Assembly (NCBI RefSeq): GCF_028561755.1
Contig: NZ_JAQQTD010000002.1
Span: forward strand, 248,001 to 312,000
Length of the DNA: 64,000 nucleotides
Reading direction: 5' to 3'
Origin: Altibacter sp. HG106
GTDB taxonomy: Bacteria > Bacteroidota > Bacteroidia > Flavobacteriales > Flavobacteriaceae
How positions within the stretch are numbered: the first letter of the stretch is position 1; every line of letters starts with the position of its first letter. Both the position numbers and the translations under genes were made by a program. The notes under the pieces were generated by a model. The model did not search any database. It saw nothing but the letters and a program-made list of their open reading frames with translations, and was not told the DNA's origin. Positions 10,201 to 19,254 of this stretch are shown in pieces.

Positions 10201-10616
10201 TCGTTATTGATGTCGACCATGGTAACTCCAGTAGACCAGGGTTTGTTTCCGGCCACACCAGCCGTCGCGGTAATGTCTTCAAAGGTCATGTTTCCTTTGT
10301 TTAGGAACAGTTTGTTTTCCCCCATGTTTGCGGTGAGGTAGATGTCGGCCAGACCATCGTTATTCACATCACCTATGGCAACGCCACCCCCGTTATAGAA
10401 ATTTCGATATTTAAAAATGTTGAAATCCTTTTGGTTCACCACGGTGTTGGTAAAGTCTAACCCACTATCTTCTGCCGAAAGTTTTGTGAATAGGCTAGGG
10501 GTCTCCGCGGTGGAAGGTTGGGATTCTTCAGAATTGTGGTTACAGGATAATAGGCTTGTGGCTAGTATCAATATCCAGAGATATGGGATAGCCTGACGCA
10601 TAAAGGCATTAATCAT
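7263..10616 (-). CDS. FG-GAP/VCBS repeat lipoprotein with ASPIC-UnbV domain, copy 2
   Basis: A 1117-residue protein with a lipoprotein signal (WILILATSLLSC, Cys at about residue 25). Its architecture matches both neighbours: N-terminal FG-GAP repeats (DVNNDGLADIYL, DINNDGLLDIYV, DYDKDGDLDAYI), a central ASPIC-UnbV domain near 545-615 (AIGTTIKMYY ... DSIRVIWPDD) and C-terminal repeats with more DxDxDG loops. The start ATG at 10616 shares an ATGA overlap with the stop of copy 1, which supports this start and translational coupling. The long segment ETLARATVREVATSSS has a counterpart in each paralog near the C-terminus. No catalytic motif was recognised. Confidence 0.85.
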   Translation of the reverse strand: MINAFMRQAIPYLWILILATSLLSCNHNSEESQPSTAETPSLFTKLSAEDSGLDFTNTVVNQKDFNIFKYRNFYNGGGVAIGDVNNDGLADIYLTANMGENKLFLNKGNMTFEDITATAGVAGNKPWSTGVTMVDINNDGLLDIYVSNAGNMEGNNHDNDLYMNNGDLTFTEMADEYNLAKTGFSTHATFFDYDKDGDLDAYILNNSNVPVSSLGFAHQRDVRAQNWDIPKIFRGVGDMLLRNDGDTFTEVSEEAGIYGSLIGFGLGVMISDVNNDLYPDIYVSNDFYERDYLYINNQDGTFTEDIKSWMSHLCLSAMGVDMADINNDGNADVFITDMLPDGDQRVKSVMEFEGYNVFKLKQSKDFHQQYIQNTLQLNNGNGTFSEIAYYSGISATDWSWSGLMFDMDNDGFRDIFITNGINHDLTDLDFVDFFANEIIQKMALTGKKEAIDSIINKMPVVYLPNYAYSNNKDLTFSNKATEWGLGEPSLSNGAAYGDLDNDGDLDLVVNNVNMPSFLYRNNTNEQTDNNFVKLRFEGPEKNRFAIGTTIKMYYDDQVVLQEMIPSRGFQSSMEYGMTIGLGAAETIDSIRVIWPDDQTTLLTNITANQTLQLLHSEASERYIPRQNAVKTLFTERDNSKLVKHEENTYVDFDFEGMINRMVSQEGPAVAVGDIDGDGNEDIFTGGAVGQPGMLYRHQGKGALVPKPAEVFSEDATYEDTAASFFDMDGDGDLDLAVGSGGNQVTQTIDAGIRLYKNDGKGNFTRIDFNQPPSSYNVSVITPADMDDDGDIDLFVGSRSVVGIYGVTPKHRYLENQGDGTFLEKPSVVEATKTSGMITDATWLELNNTKVLVTVSDWGAPEFYQFSDGKLQKNASPLANLKGWWNTIHATDIDQDGDVDFIFGNQGENIHYTPSETSLIKLWINDFDNNGTIEQIMTQQIDGRDMPIHQKKEIVSQLVKLKKQNLKASEYAKKSIQELFPEETLARATVREVATSSSVIAINNGDGTFGTKPLPARAQLSCVCGIACTDVNNDGNLDIVLGGNDYEFKPQYSRLDANYGSVLLNDGNMNFSWEDYNSSGFFVREEVKHIATFKDRDGVEFFYVAINNQKPKVFATNE

Positions 10617-13600
10617 TCTTCAATCTTTTTTAAGAATAAAAGTGAATCGTTGTTCCGGCTAATCACCAAATAGGTGTCGCCGGCAATGGTTAGTTCTTGG
10701 ATATGTCGTGCCGCTCCCGGGATATTGAATGTGGTGTTTTTGGCTTCTGAGAATTGGCCTGAACCGTTGTTCAACATTAGCAACCCGTGCGAGGCATCTA
10801 ATCTACTCAATTGTGTACTGATTTCAAAATTATTCCCCACCAAAAGCAGGTCTGGAAAGCCATCGTTGTTAACGTCCTCCACCCAAATATCATTCACACT
10901 GGAAATTTGGGCTTTAAAAGGAAGTAGGTGTTTTTTAAAGGTTCCGTTTCCGGTATTTTCAAAATAGCAAGTAGCCAGTTCGTATGCCTTTTTTTGATAG
11001 GAATCTTCCCAAAGTTTCTTCGGAAACAGCTCCTGTATTTCTGCCTTCGCAAAATCTCTGTAGCTCAGGAAGGTTTTATTGAGAACAGGTATTTGTTTGA
11101 CCAATTCGTCTTTGGAGGCGAAGGTGGTTTCTTTTCCTCGATAGTGATGGGTGACAATAGTTTCTACATTCTTGTTGTCATCAAAATCATTTCGGTAGAG
11201 GGTAATAGGTTCGGAAGCGGAAGCAGTGAGTCGTGTATTTAATCCCCAATTTCCGGCGACCAGGTCTACATCACCGTCACCGTCAAAATCTTCGGCTACG
11301 ATACGATTCCACCAACCATGAGTTTTTTCAAACCCTTTTGTTTGTTGACGTGTCAATCGATTTCCGTCATTCAAAAAGACGGTCACGGGCATCCAATCGC
11401 CTACTGCGATGAGGTCCATCCATCCATTTCCATCGAGATCAACCCAGGTCATGTTGGTAACATTTCCAATAGTCTGCCACTCGGGTGCCCACGTGGAGGT
11501 GACGTCTGTGAAGCGACCCTTTCCATCATTTTCAAACAGGTATTGCTTCGGCGTATGTCCAAATTGGTGCGGCGTAAGGGAAGCACTTATGGCGATGTCA
11601 AGATCGCCGTCCAAATCAACATCAATAGCGGCTATATCCGAAGCGTGGATTTGCACCCCTCGAAAATTGAGCGTGTCTTTGATAAACCGTCCTGATTCGT
11701 TACGGTATAGTCTGGGTTGTATGGCCTCGCCGTTCAGAAATTCATTTCCCGCGGAAACCACCAACAAGTCGTTAAAACCATTGCCAGTCGCATCAAAAAA
11801 TACGTGGGCGACATCTTCCGACTTACTGTCTTTTTGGAACATGTCTTCTTGCTGTTGCATAAAACTTCCGGTAGGGGTCTGTATCCATAACTGAGACGCT
11901 TGGTTTTTAGCGCCAGATACGAACATATCTTGCCGTTGGTCGTTATTGACATCTGCTACAGAAATTGAGGGCCCTTCATTCGACATGGCAAAAGGGATCA
12001 AAGGGTCTCTGTTAAAATCTAAGGTCTGATTCTCTTGGTGTCGAAACGGTATTGGAGCCGGAACCGCTTTTAAAAAGGAAGGTGTTTTAGTACCCGTACT
12101 GCTATAGAAATTGCCGGCGGCATTTGACTTTTGGAAATGGAGCCTCTCATTTTTAGGAACGTTTTTCATTGTTTCAAAAGATCCGTCTGGCCAAACAATA
12201 GTTAGCGAGTCTGCCGCGTTGGATGACTCCCAACCGAAGTGCAGTTGGGGCGCGATAGCAGACAGATACCCTTTGGTGGTAAAAAGCTCTTTTTGCTGAA
12301 AATGTCCGTTGGTATATAACATCGCCTTAGTGCCGATTCCGAAGGGATTAAGAGAATCCCCTTTAAGCGTAATGCGAACAAATGAACGCTCGGGAAAGGC
12401 GGTGTTGCTTCTGTTTTCATAAATAAAGGCAGGAGCGTTGACATTATTGGTAACAAGGTCTAAATCGCCATCGTTATCAAGGTCTGCGTAGACCGCACCA
12501 TGGCTGTAGGACGGAGTGGGTTGATGCCAATCTTCCTTGGTGTTTCTAAAGGTGTTGTTTTTGTTATTCTGAAAGAAATAGTTGGGTACATGTTTCTTCG
12601 GAATTTTATCGATAAAAGCCATATCACTTTCATCCATACCTTCGTTCAAAGATTGTTGAATCGTTTCGTTTGCGATGAAGTTGATAAAATCCATATCATT
12701 GGTGGCTCCTAAAATGCCATTGGTGATATAAATATCATTCCATCCATCGTTGTCAAGGTCTGCGATCAAGGGGCTCCATGACCATTCGGTTGCGGCAATA
12801 CCACTTAATTGTCCGGTTTCGCTGAAGCTATTATTGCCGTTGTTCCACTGAAGGCTATTTTGCATGAATTGATGTGCATAGCCATTTTTAATGTAATTGG
12901 AATAAATTTGATAATTAAACTCGGCACCGGCGGTCTTATAGGTTTCAAGGTTTTCTGGAAGCATATCGAGTGAAATGATATCCGGGAGGCCGTCATTGTT
13001 GAGATCGCCAATGTCATTTCCCATTGAGAAATGCGTAGAGTGCCCCAGTTGATCAGGGTCTGAGGTAATAAGCTCTTTAAACGTTTTGTCTCCATTATTT
13101 AGATAGAGATAATCGTTTTCAAAAAAATCATTGCTCACATAAAGATCCGGATAGCCATCCTGATTCAAATCGCTAACGGAAACACCCAGTCCGTAACCAA
13201 TCTTGCTTTGAAAGATCCCCGAAGCTTCGGAAACATTTGTAAAAACGCCGTTTCTATTTTCCAATAATTTATCCCCAGAGGTGGGATGCGGGGTATTACG
13301 GGCGCTGCCTCTTCCGTAGTTTTGATTGGGGTTGGTGGCATGATTTAATAAAAAGCAATCTAAATCGCCATCTAGATCATAGTCGAAGAAGGCCGCTTGT
13401 GTCCCGAACCCCTTAAAATCCAAATTGAACTGCGCAGCTTGTTCCTGAAAGATAGGTTGTCCTTGCGGGTCATTGCCTTGATTGATAAATAATAGATTGT
13501 GCGCAGCCGGATCGCTATGCGCTGCTACTTTACTTACGTAAATGTCTATACGACCGTCGTGGTTGACATCGGCGACTGTTACTCCAGTGGTCCATCCGGT

Positions 13601-13924
13601 TGCATTCGAAGCGCCGGATGCTGTGGTGATATCTTTGAACTTTAACCCTCCCAAATTGAGGTATATTTTATCAGGGCCTTGATTGGCTGTGAAATAAAGG
13701 TCTTGGAGTCCGTCGCCATTAAAATCGGCTGTGGCTACGCCGCCACCATTGTAGTAATAGATGTAGTTTAAAATATTGAGTTCTGGAGTACTTTTTAGGG
13801 TATTTTCAAAATCAATTCCAGAACGTTCCGGTGCGATGGGGGTGAAGAGGTAATCGGTTTTACTTGACACTTCTTTTTGTTGACATCCAATACAACAAAG
13901 AAAAAGTAAGGAGAAAAAACGCAT
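10613..13924 (-). CDS. FG-GAP/VCBS repeat lipoprotein with ASPIC-UnbV domain, copy 1
   Basis: About 1103 residues from ATG 13924, chosen because MRFFSLLFLCCIGC then gives a compact lipoprotein signal; an upstream ATG at 13966 only adds a poor N-terminal extension. FG-GAP loops include DFNGDGLQDLYF, DVNHDGRIDIYV, DYDLDGDLDCFL and DLNQDGYPDLYV. The ASPIC-UnbV domain lies mid-protein (GIGTKAMLYTNGHF ... DSLTIVWPDG). It is the first of the three paralogs and is separated from SusD by a terminator-like hairpin, so its expression probably depends on readthrough or its own promoter. Confidence 0.85.
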   Translation of the reverse strand: MRFFSLLFLCCIGCQQKEVSSKTDYLFTPIAPERSGIDFENTLKSTPELNILNYIYYYNGGGVATADFNGDGLQDLYFTANQGPDKIYLNLGGLKFKDITTASGASNATGWTTGVTVADVNHDGRIDIYVSKVAAHSDPAAHNLLFINQGNDPQGQPIFQEQAAQFNLDFKGFGTQAAFFDYDLDGDLDCFLLNHATNPNQNYGRGSARNTPHPTSGDKLLENRNGVFTNVSEASGIFQSKIGYGLGVSVSDLNQDGYPDLYVSNDFFENDYLYLNNGDKTFKELITSDPDQLGHSTHFSMGNDIGDLNNDGLPDIISLDMLPENLETYKTAGAEFNYQIYSNYIKNGYAHQFMQNSLQWNNGNNSFSETGQLSGIAATEWSWSPLIADLDNDGWNDIYITNGILGATNDMDFINFIANETIQQSLNEGMDESDMAFIDKIPKKHVPNYFFQNNKNNTFRNTKEDWHQPTPSYSHGAVYADLDNDGDLDLVTNNVNAPAFIYENRSNTAFPERSFVRITLKGDSLNPFGIGTKAMLYTNGHFQQKELFTTKGYLSAIAPQLHFGWESSNAADSLTIVWPDGSFETMKNVPKNERLHFQKSNAAGNFYSSTGTKTPSFLKAVPAPIPFRHQENQTLDFNRDPLIPFAMSNEGPSISVADVNNDQRQDMFVSGAKNQASQLWIQTPTGSFMQQQEDMFQKDSKSEDVAHVFFDATGNGFNDLLVVSAGNEFLNGEAIQPRLYRNESGRFIKDTLNFRGVQIHASDIAAIDVDLDGDLDIAISASLTPHQFGHTPKQYLFENDGKGRFTDVTSTWAPEWQTIGNVTNMTWVDLDGNGWMDLIAVGDWMPVTVFLNDGNRLTRQQTKGFEKTHGWWNRIVAEDFDGDGDVDLVAGNWGLNTRLTASASEPITLYRNDFDDNKNVETIVTHHYRGKETTFASKDELVKQIPVLNKTFLSYRDFAKAEIQELFPKKLWEDSYQKKAYELATCYFENTGNGTFKKHLLPFKAQISSVNDIWVEDVNNDGFPDLLLVGNNFEISTQLSRLDASHGLLMLNNGSGQFSEAKNTTFNIPGAARHIQELTIAGDTYLVISRNNDSLLFLKKIEE

Positions 13925-14014
13925 GGCGTACTTTGAGTAATATGTAACGTTTGAAATCATGTACATCAGCCTAATTCCGAAGAACCTTCAGCAAAGCAAA
14001 AATAATATAAAAAG

Positions 14015-14043
14015 AACAGGCCGCCTCGAAGAGACGACCTGTT
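14015..14043 (-). terminator. Terminator-like hairpin after susD
   Basis: On the minus strand a 13-bp stem with two G-U pairs (AACAGGTCGTCTC with GAGGCGGCCTGTT) and a 3-base loop is followed by CTTTTT. It sits 22 bp after the SusD stop and before the first FG-GAP gene. It could lower expression of the downstream genes relative to SusCD. Confidence 0.75.
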
Positions 14044-14065
14044 ACTTAGGTATTGATTAAATGAA

Positions 14066-15616
14066 TTAGTAACCAGGATTCTGCACTAAGTTTGGATTCG
14101 AAAGAATTGCGTTCACTGGAATAGGATAAAGATTTTTGGTTTCATCACCAACTGATTCTTCATTTTTAAAATCCCAATCTCGTGTGAATTGTCCGAAACG
14201 CACTAAGTCATTTCGTCTCCAGAACTCAACGTATAATTCACGTCCGCGTTCTGCCAGCATTTCAGCTTCGCCTACACTTCCAAGAGCGCCAGCTCCTCGT
14301 AAGGTGCGTAGGTCATTTACCATTGCGGTAGCATCACCACCGTTACGCAGCATAGCTTCTGCCTTCATCAAGTGCGCATCGGCATATCGGAAAACGATTT
14401 CGTGTGCACGGAAGGAACCACCGTCAGCTTCGTTCGGGTGATATTTGATCACTCGTACTCCGGTATCTTCAGTATTTCCTGAAAGACCTGGAAGATCTTT
14501 TGTAAACACTAGTGGAGCACCGGCACGCGTAGTCAATTGACTTCCATCCTCATCAAATTGTTGTCCGATAAGGAATCCGTAACCGATTCCCAGGTTATCG
14601 CTATTGGCGTTACTCGCATCTGGAACAAATCCACGACGCTCTTCTTGTCCGCTTCCAACGGTGTTAACATTTGGATCTCCTTCAAAACTGTCGTAGAATT
14701 CAGCCAAGGTGGTAAACCCATTCCATCCTCCTCCTGTGTTGTCCGGAGAGTTTTGGTTGTAGTGCATACCATTCCAAATACGGTTTCCTACCGAAGTAGT
14801 CGCATACCAAATAGTTTCAGAGTCTACATCTGGAGTAAAGAGGTCGAAATAACCTGCCTGAAGGGCATATCCGTCTGCAGCAATCGCATCCACCGCATCA
14901 ATCACAGCCTGATAATTAGGAGTAGTTCCTGTATATCGTTCGCTGTTCAAGATTACTTTGGCCAATAAGAAATTTGCCGTCGCTTTTGAGGCGAGGTTTG
15001 TTTCTGCGCTTGGCCCACGTGCTGGTAAGTCAGGAAGGGCGCTATTAAGGTCTGAAATGATAAAGTCGTATGCTTCTTGTGGCGTAAATACCACAGGATT
15101 TACATCCGCTCCTTCGTCTGGCTGACGGAAGGGTACTTGACCGTATAAATCAAGTACGAAATACATACAGAAGGCGCGTAAAAATTTTGCCTCTGCCGCC
15201 TGCTGTGGAGTAGGAGCACTTCGATCATCGATAATTTGAGACGTACGGAACACATTTTGGTTTAATTGGTTCCATACGGTCAATACATATTGGTGGGTAG
15301 GACTCCACGTGTGTGCGTGAAGCGTTCTCCAAATCCCATTATCTCCCCAGTCGGTTCCACGAGTAGGGACTAATTGTTCGTCTGTAGAAACCTCATTAAG
15401 CGCGAAGAAGTTCGCTTGGTCTCCCAGCATACCATAAATGGCATTATAGGTTCCACTCAATTCAGATTCTACGTCAACTCCGTTAAAGTCTCCTTGGGAG
15501 TCTTCAAACACAGAGTCGGTTGGTTCAATTTCTAGATCGGTACAAGAAAAAGAAACCAAGCTCATCAACGCCACCACAAGGATGGGTTTCCATGTTGTCA
15601 CAAAAGTTCTCTTCAT
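14066..15616 (-). CDS. SusD-like outer membrane glycan-binding lipoprotein (RagB/SusD family)
   Basis: A 516-residue protein from ATG 15616, giving a lipoprotein signal MKRTFVTTWKPILVV...SLVSFSC with the lipidated Cys near residue 25. The body is typical RagB/SusD: an N-terminal helical TPR-like part (FLRAFCMYFVLDLYGQVPF), and the C-terminal family ending ELYVEFWRRNDLVRFGQF followed by KNLYPIPVNAILSNPNLVQNPGY. It forms the lid of a SusCD importer in the outer membrane and binds oligosaccharide on the cell surface. It is separated from the SusC stop by 10 bp. The substrate is likely a fructose-containing glycan, inferred from the GH32 gene nearby. Confidence 0.95.
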   Translation of the reverse strand: MKRTFVTTWKPILVVALMSLVSFSCTDLEIEPTDSVFEDSQGDFNGVDVESELSGTYNAIYGMLGDQANFFALNEVSTDEQLVPTRGTDWGDNGIWRTLHAHTWSPTHQYVLTVWNQLNQNVFRTSQIIDDRSAPTPQQAAEAKFLRAFCMYFVLDLYGQVPFRQPDEGADVNPVVFTPQEAYDFIISDLNSALPDLPARGPSAETNLASKATANFLLAKVILNSERYTGTTPNYQAVIDAVDAIAADGYALQAGYFDLFTPDVDSETIWYATTSVGNRIWNGMHYNQNSPDNTGGGWNGFTTLAEFYDSFEGDPNVNTVGSGQEERRGFVPDASNANSDNLGIGYGFLIGQQFDEDGSQLTTRAGAPLVFTKDLPGLSGNTEDTGVRVIKYHPNEADGGSFRAHEIVFRYADAHLMKAEAMLRNGGDATAMVNDLRTLRGAGALGSVGEAEMLAERGRELYVEFWRRNDLVRFGQFTRDWDFKNEESVGDETKNLYPIPVNAILSNPNLVQNPGY

Positions 15617-15626
15617 AATGTTTTTT

Positions 15627-18600
15627 TTAAAATTTAGCATTTAATCCTAAAGTAAAGGTTCTTGGTCTTGGAAAGGCTGAATAGTCAATACCAAACACAG
15701 GAAGACCGTTCAATAGGTCTCCTCCACCTGGAGAAGAGCTAACTTCTGGATCAAGCCCTGAGTAATCGGTAATTACAAATAAGTTTTGACCGGTAAAGGA
15801 AAGCATCAATCCGTCTAGGAAAGAATCCTCCGCCAATGGCCAATCGTAGGCGATAGAGGCATTTTGCATACGTACAAAGTCACCCTTTTCTAAGAAACGA
15901 GTAGAAACTTCAGCAGCAGCAGTAAGCGCTTCACCTGAGTTCAATGATTCTAAAGGTACATTTCGAGCACTGTTAAACGAACCTGCCGTAAAGAAAGCGT
16001 TCGCCGTGTTGTTGTAAATATAGTGTCCAAATTGTCCTGAGAAGTATGCAGAAAGCGTCCAACGCTTGTAGGAAGCCGACGTAGAAAGACCCCCAGTGAA
16101 ATCGGGTAGGGCACTCTTTCCAACGAACTTCTGAACGTCCTCCTGAATAGGTTGTCCGGTAACAGGGTCAAACCCTTCAAACTCACGTAAGAAATATGAG
16201 AATAATGGCTGTCCTGCTTCCAGTTTTTGAGCAAATGCATTAGAAAGTCCTTGCCCTCTAATAGTACCTGCATTGTACTGTCCTTTTAGGTCTTCGATAA
16301 TGTTATCGTTATAAGCAATGTTGAAGTTTACATTCCAGTTGAAATCTTCTCCCTGTACCAGATCGTACCCTAAAGCAAGTTCTACCCCTTGGTTGACTAC
16401 CTTAGAGTCGGGAAGGTTTTGGAAAATAAATGGATTTACCGCAGGTTGTGCAGCCTCTACTCTAAAGAGCAGGTCTGTAGTTTCCTTTCGGTAGAAATCT
16501 AAACTACCATTAAATCGATCGTTGTTAAATCCGAAGTCTAATCCGGCAGCATACTGCAAGGTTTCCTCCCACTGTAGGTCTGGGTTTGCAAAAGCGATCT
16601 GAGAAGATGGGAAGGTGTCGGCAGTGTTGAAGTTAATGTCTCCATTATCTCCAGGGCTAATAAAGTCAAAACGACGTTGGCCTCTAAAGTTACCATATCC
16701 TAATCCCTCTTGGTTACCGGTAATACCCACACCAACACGAAGTTTCAGCGTTGATACGTTATCTCCAACAAAGTCTTCATTGTGAAGCTTCCAAGCGATC
16801 GCTCCAGAAGGGAAATAACCGTATTGGTTTTCATCACCAAATCGAGATGAACCATCCGCACGAATCGTTGCAGTGATCAGGTATTTGTCATTGATACTGT
16901 AGTTAATACGCCCAAAGTACGATTGTAATTCGTCGGTATTATCGAAGGTATCTCCCATTAAGGAACGTACCTTCAATCCTTGTGGGCGGTTGATAAAGTT
17001 GGTTTGCAACGGATCTGTCAAACGGTTTACGAATACCCCTTCACTGATGTTTGGCGCATACCCGTACGATTGATAGTCATCAACAGCGATAGCATCTTCA
17101 ATTAAATTAGCAGTCGCTTCAAGATCGTCACCCATATAGTTTAGGTCTTTGGTGAAAAATCCAAAACCATCTACGTTGCGTCCAGAACGTTGGAAGTCCT
17201 GGAAAGAGTAACCAACAATAGCGTCTAAGTTAGAACTTCCGAAGTCGGCATTGTAATTCAACGTCGCTTCTAAAAGGCGGTTCTCGCTATCCAGATCGTT
17301 CAAACTACCACGACCGTTTCCGAATACTCCACGGTCAAGATTTAGTGCTTCTGCGGAAACCACAGCGATTCGTGTAGATTCTGCATAATCATATCCTAAA
17401 TTGATTTTTGCGGTCAAAGAAGGTACAATATCGTATTCCGTAGAAAAATTGATCAGATAACGATTTGTGTTTGATTCATTCTGTGTGAAGGCCAATAATG
17501 CCGCCGGACTTGTTAGTCCGCCTGTATTTCCGAAGGTTGGATCGGTAGGCCACGTTGGGTTAGCACTATACGCTGCCCCTAACACGTCTCCACGGAAACC
17601 TGCACTACCACTAAGAGGTGCAGTTTCGTCGTTCACGCGAGAAATCGTTCCTTGCAGACTCAAACGTAATTTGTCGTCAAGAAATTTGTGATTGGCATTC
17701 AATCGTCCAGTAATTCGCTCGAGAGACGAGTTCTTTACCACACCAAATTGTTTTGTATATCCAAAGGTAGCACGCACGTTACCCCCTTCGTAGCTGTTCG
17801 CATACGATAGGTTGTTATTGGTTGACGCCGCGGTGCGTAACACGAAGTCTTGCCAGTCGGTAGAACTTCCAAAATCACGTTCGCTTAGCGGAAATCCGAA
17901 ACGTTCTGACTGCTCCAGATATTGCTGCGCGTTCATTAAATCGAAGGTCTTACGAGATTTGGAAATACTTAATTGAGAATTGAAGTTCCAAACACCTCCA
18001 CGAGCGCCACGTCCAGATTTCGTAGTAATAATAACCACCCCGTTGGCACCACGAGAACCGTAAATAGCGGTTGCTGAGGCGTCTTTCAAAATACTGATAC
18101 TTTCAATATCGTTCGGGTTTAAGAAGGATAGCGGGTTTTTGGAAGCAGACGTACCAAAACCGATATTTTGCCCTTCAGCCGTAGTATTGTCACCAGATAA
18201 TGGCACTCCGTCTACTACGAAAAGCGGGTTATTATTGGATCGTACCGAGTTAGCACCTCGAATACGGATATCGATTCCAGCACCGGGCTCACCACTTGTT
18301 TGAGCAATTTGCACCCCTGCTGTTTTACCTTGAATTAATTGTTCTGGAGACGAGATAACCCCTTGGTTAAATTCATCAGAAGTAACCGCAGTAACCGAAC
18401 CGGTAGCATCACGTACGGTGGTTGTACCGTATCCGATGACCACTACTTCGTTAAGCGCTTCCACATCTTCAGAAAGTCTCACGTTTATGGTAGCGCGACC
18501 ATCCACCCCAATTTCTTGCGTGGCATAACCCACATAGCTAAAAACGAGGGTAGCGTCTGACGCTACATTATTTAAAGTGTAGTTTCCGTCAAAATCTGTT

Positions 18601-18761
18601 TGTGCTCCATTAGCAGTACCCTTCACGATAACGTTCACGCCCGGAACAGGTCCGGTCGCATCGGTCACATTACCGCTCACAGTTGTTTGCGCGTACGACG
18701 CACCTCCCAAAAGCAACAGCACTGGGAGCAACAGAAGTTTAGTTAATAATTTGTTTCTCAT
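15627..18761 (-). CDS. SusC-like TonB-dependent glycan transporter
   Basis: A 1044-residue outer membrane protein with a signal peptide (MRNKLLTKLLLLPVLLLLGG...SYAQ). It has a carboxypeptidase-like regulatory domain (about 26-100, TVSGNVTDATGPVPGVNVIV), the SusC-type junction ALNEVVVIGYGT near 102-113, a plug domain (about 115-245, IRIRGANSVRSNNNPLFVVDG) and a beta-barrel ending in LNAKF, the expected C-terminal aromatic signature. It imports oligosaccharide with SusD using TonB energy. The mRNA leader is long, and a LacI-type palindrome lies about 590 bp upstream. Confidence 0.95.
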   Translation of the reverse strand: MRNKLLTKLLLLPVLLLLGGASYAQTTVSGNVTDATGPVPGVNVIVKGTANGAQTDFDGNYTLNNVASDATLVFSYVGYATQEIGVDGRATINVRLSEDVEALNEVVVIGYGTTTVRDATGSVTAVTSDEFNQGVISSPEQLIQGKTAGVQIAQTSGEPGAGIDIRIRGANSVRSNNNPLFVVDGVPLSGDNTTAEGQNIGFGTSASKNPLSFLNPNDIESISILKDASATAIYGSRGANGVVIITTKSGRGARGGVWNFNSQLSISKSRKTFDLMNAQQYLEQSERFGFPLSERDFGSSTDWQDFVLRTAASTNNNLSYANSYEGGNVRATFGYTKQFGVVKNSSLERITGRLNANHKFLDDKLRLSLQGTISRVNDETAPLSGSAGFRGDVLGAAYSANPTWPTDPTFGNTGGLTSPAALLAFTQNESNTNRYLINFSTEYDIVPSLTAKINLGYDYAESTRIAVVSAEALNLDRGVFGNGRGSLNDLDSENRLLEATLNYNADFGSSNLDAIVGYSFQDFQRSGRNVDGFGFFTKDLNYMGDDLEATANLIEDAIAVDDYQSYGYAPNISEGVFVNRLTDPLQTNFINRPQGLKVRSLMGDTFDNTDELQSYFGRINYSINDKYLITATIRADGSSRFGDENQYGYFPSGAIAWKLHNEDFVGDNVSTLKLRVGVGITGNQEGLGYGNFRGQRRFDFISPGDNGDINFNTADTFPSSQIAFANPDLQWEETLQYAAGLDFGFNNDRFNGSLDFYRKETTDLLFRVEAAQPAVNPFIFQNLPDSKVVNQGVELALGYDLVQGEDFNWNVNFNIAYNDNIIEDLKGQYNAGTIRGQGLSNAFAQKLEAGQPLFSYFLREFEGFDPVTGQPIQEDVQKFVGKSALPDFTGGLSTSASYKRWTLSAYFSGQFGHYIYNNTANAFFTAGSFNSARNVPLESLNSGEALTAAAEVSTRFLEKGDFVRMQNASIAYDWPLAEDSFLDGLMLSFTGQNLFVITDYSGLDPEVSSSPGGGDLLNGLPVFGIDYSAFPRPRTFTLGLNAKF

Positions 18762-18833
18762 TTGGTTCCTGGTTTAAAGTTAATTTAATCGTTACATAAA
18801 ATTCACTTCCATCACCACCTACTCGGTTACGTA

Positions 18834-19199
18834 TTAGTTCCGAGAGAGATTGTAGGAAGATACAAAATAATTATCTGTTTTGCCACTCAATTTGCTATGA
18901 ACAAATGAGTTGCGAAATAAATTCTCACTATTTGCAAGGGAGGTTTTCCAAGCGTACATAAAAAAATCAATCCTCTTCAACGGATGGCTAATTCCCAGAC
19001 CTTTTCCCAAATAATAATCTGTGGTGTTCAAGCAACCATTCATAGTTATTTCCAATGCTTGCGAAGAGGATTGATTTGAATTCATTAGAATGACGTTCAC
19101 AACTGTCGAATGGCTACCTGTATGGTCAAGAGATGAGGCTTGAGTACACATAGGCATCAATATCAAACATACGACAAACACCCTCGTGAAAAGGTGCAT
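18834..19199 (-). CDS. Possible small secreted protein of unknown function
   Basis: An open frame of about 121 residues from ATG 19199 (or 132 from ATG 19232) in the 800-bp gap between SusC and the LacI gene. MHLFTRVFVVCLILMPMCTQAS looks like a signal peptide; the remainder is polar with no recognised domain. It reads toward SusC and ends 72 bp before its start, so it could be the first gene of the leftward operon. Against this, a perfect TAnnTTTG box (minus strand, 19164-19171) lies inside it and the composition is unremarkable. It may equally be untranslated leader of susC. Confidence 0.3.
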   Translation of the reverse strand: MHLFTRVFVVCLILMPMCTQASSLDHTGSHSTVVNVILMNSNQSSSQALEITMNGCLNTTDYYLGKGLGISHPLKRIDFFMYAWKTSLANSENLFRNSFVHSKLSGKTDNYFVSSYNLSRN

Positions 19200-19254
19200 A
19201 TTGCGAACATTCATTTGTTGAATATTAAACACTTAGTTAACTATAAAACTTGAA

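Noticed and set aside
4028-13924. Naming the FG-GAP proteins RNA-binding or adhesins
   Set aside because: The RNA-binding label is a known artefact of the UnbV family, and no adhesion motif such as RGD clusters or a sorting signal was seen.
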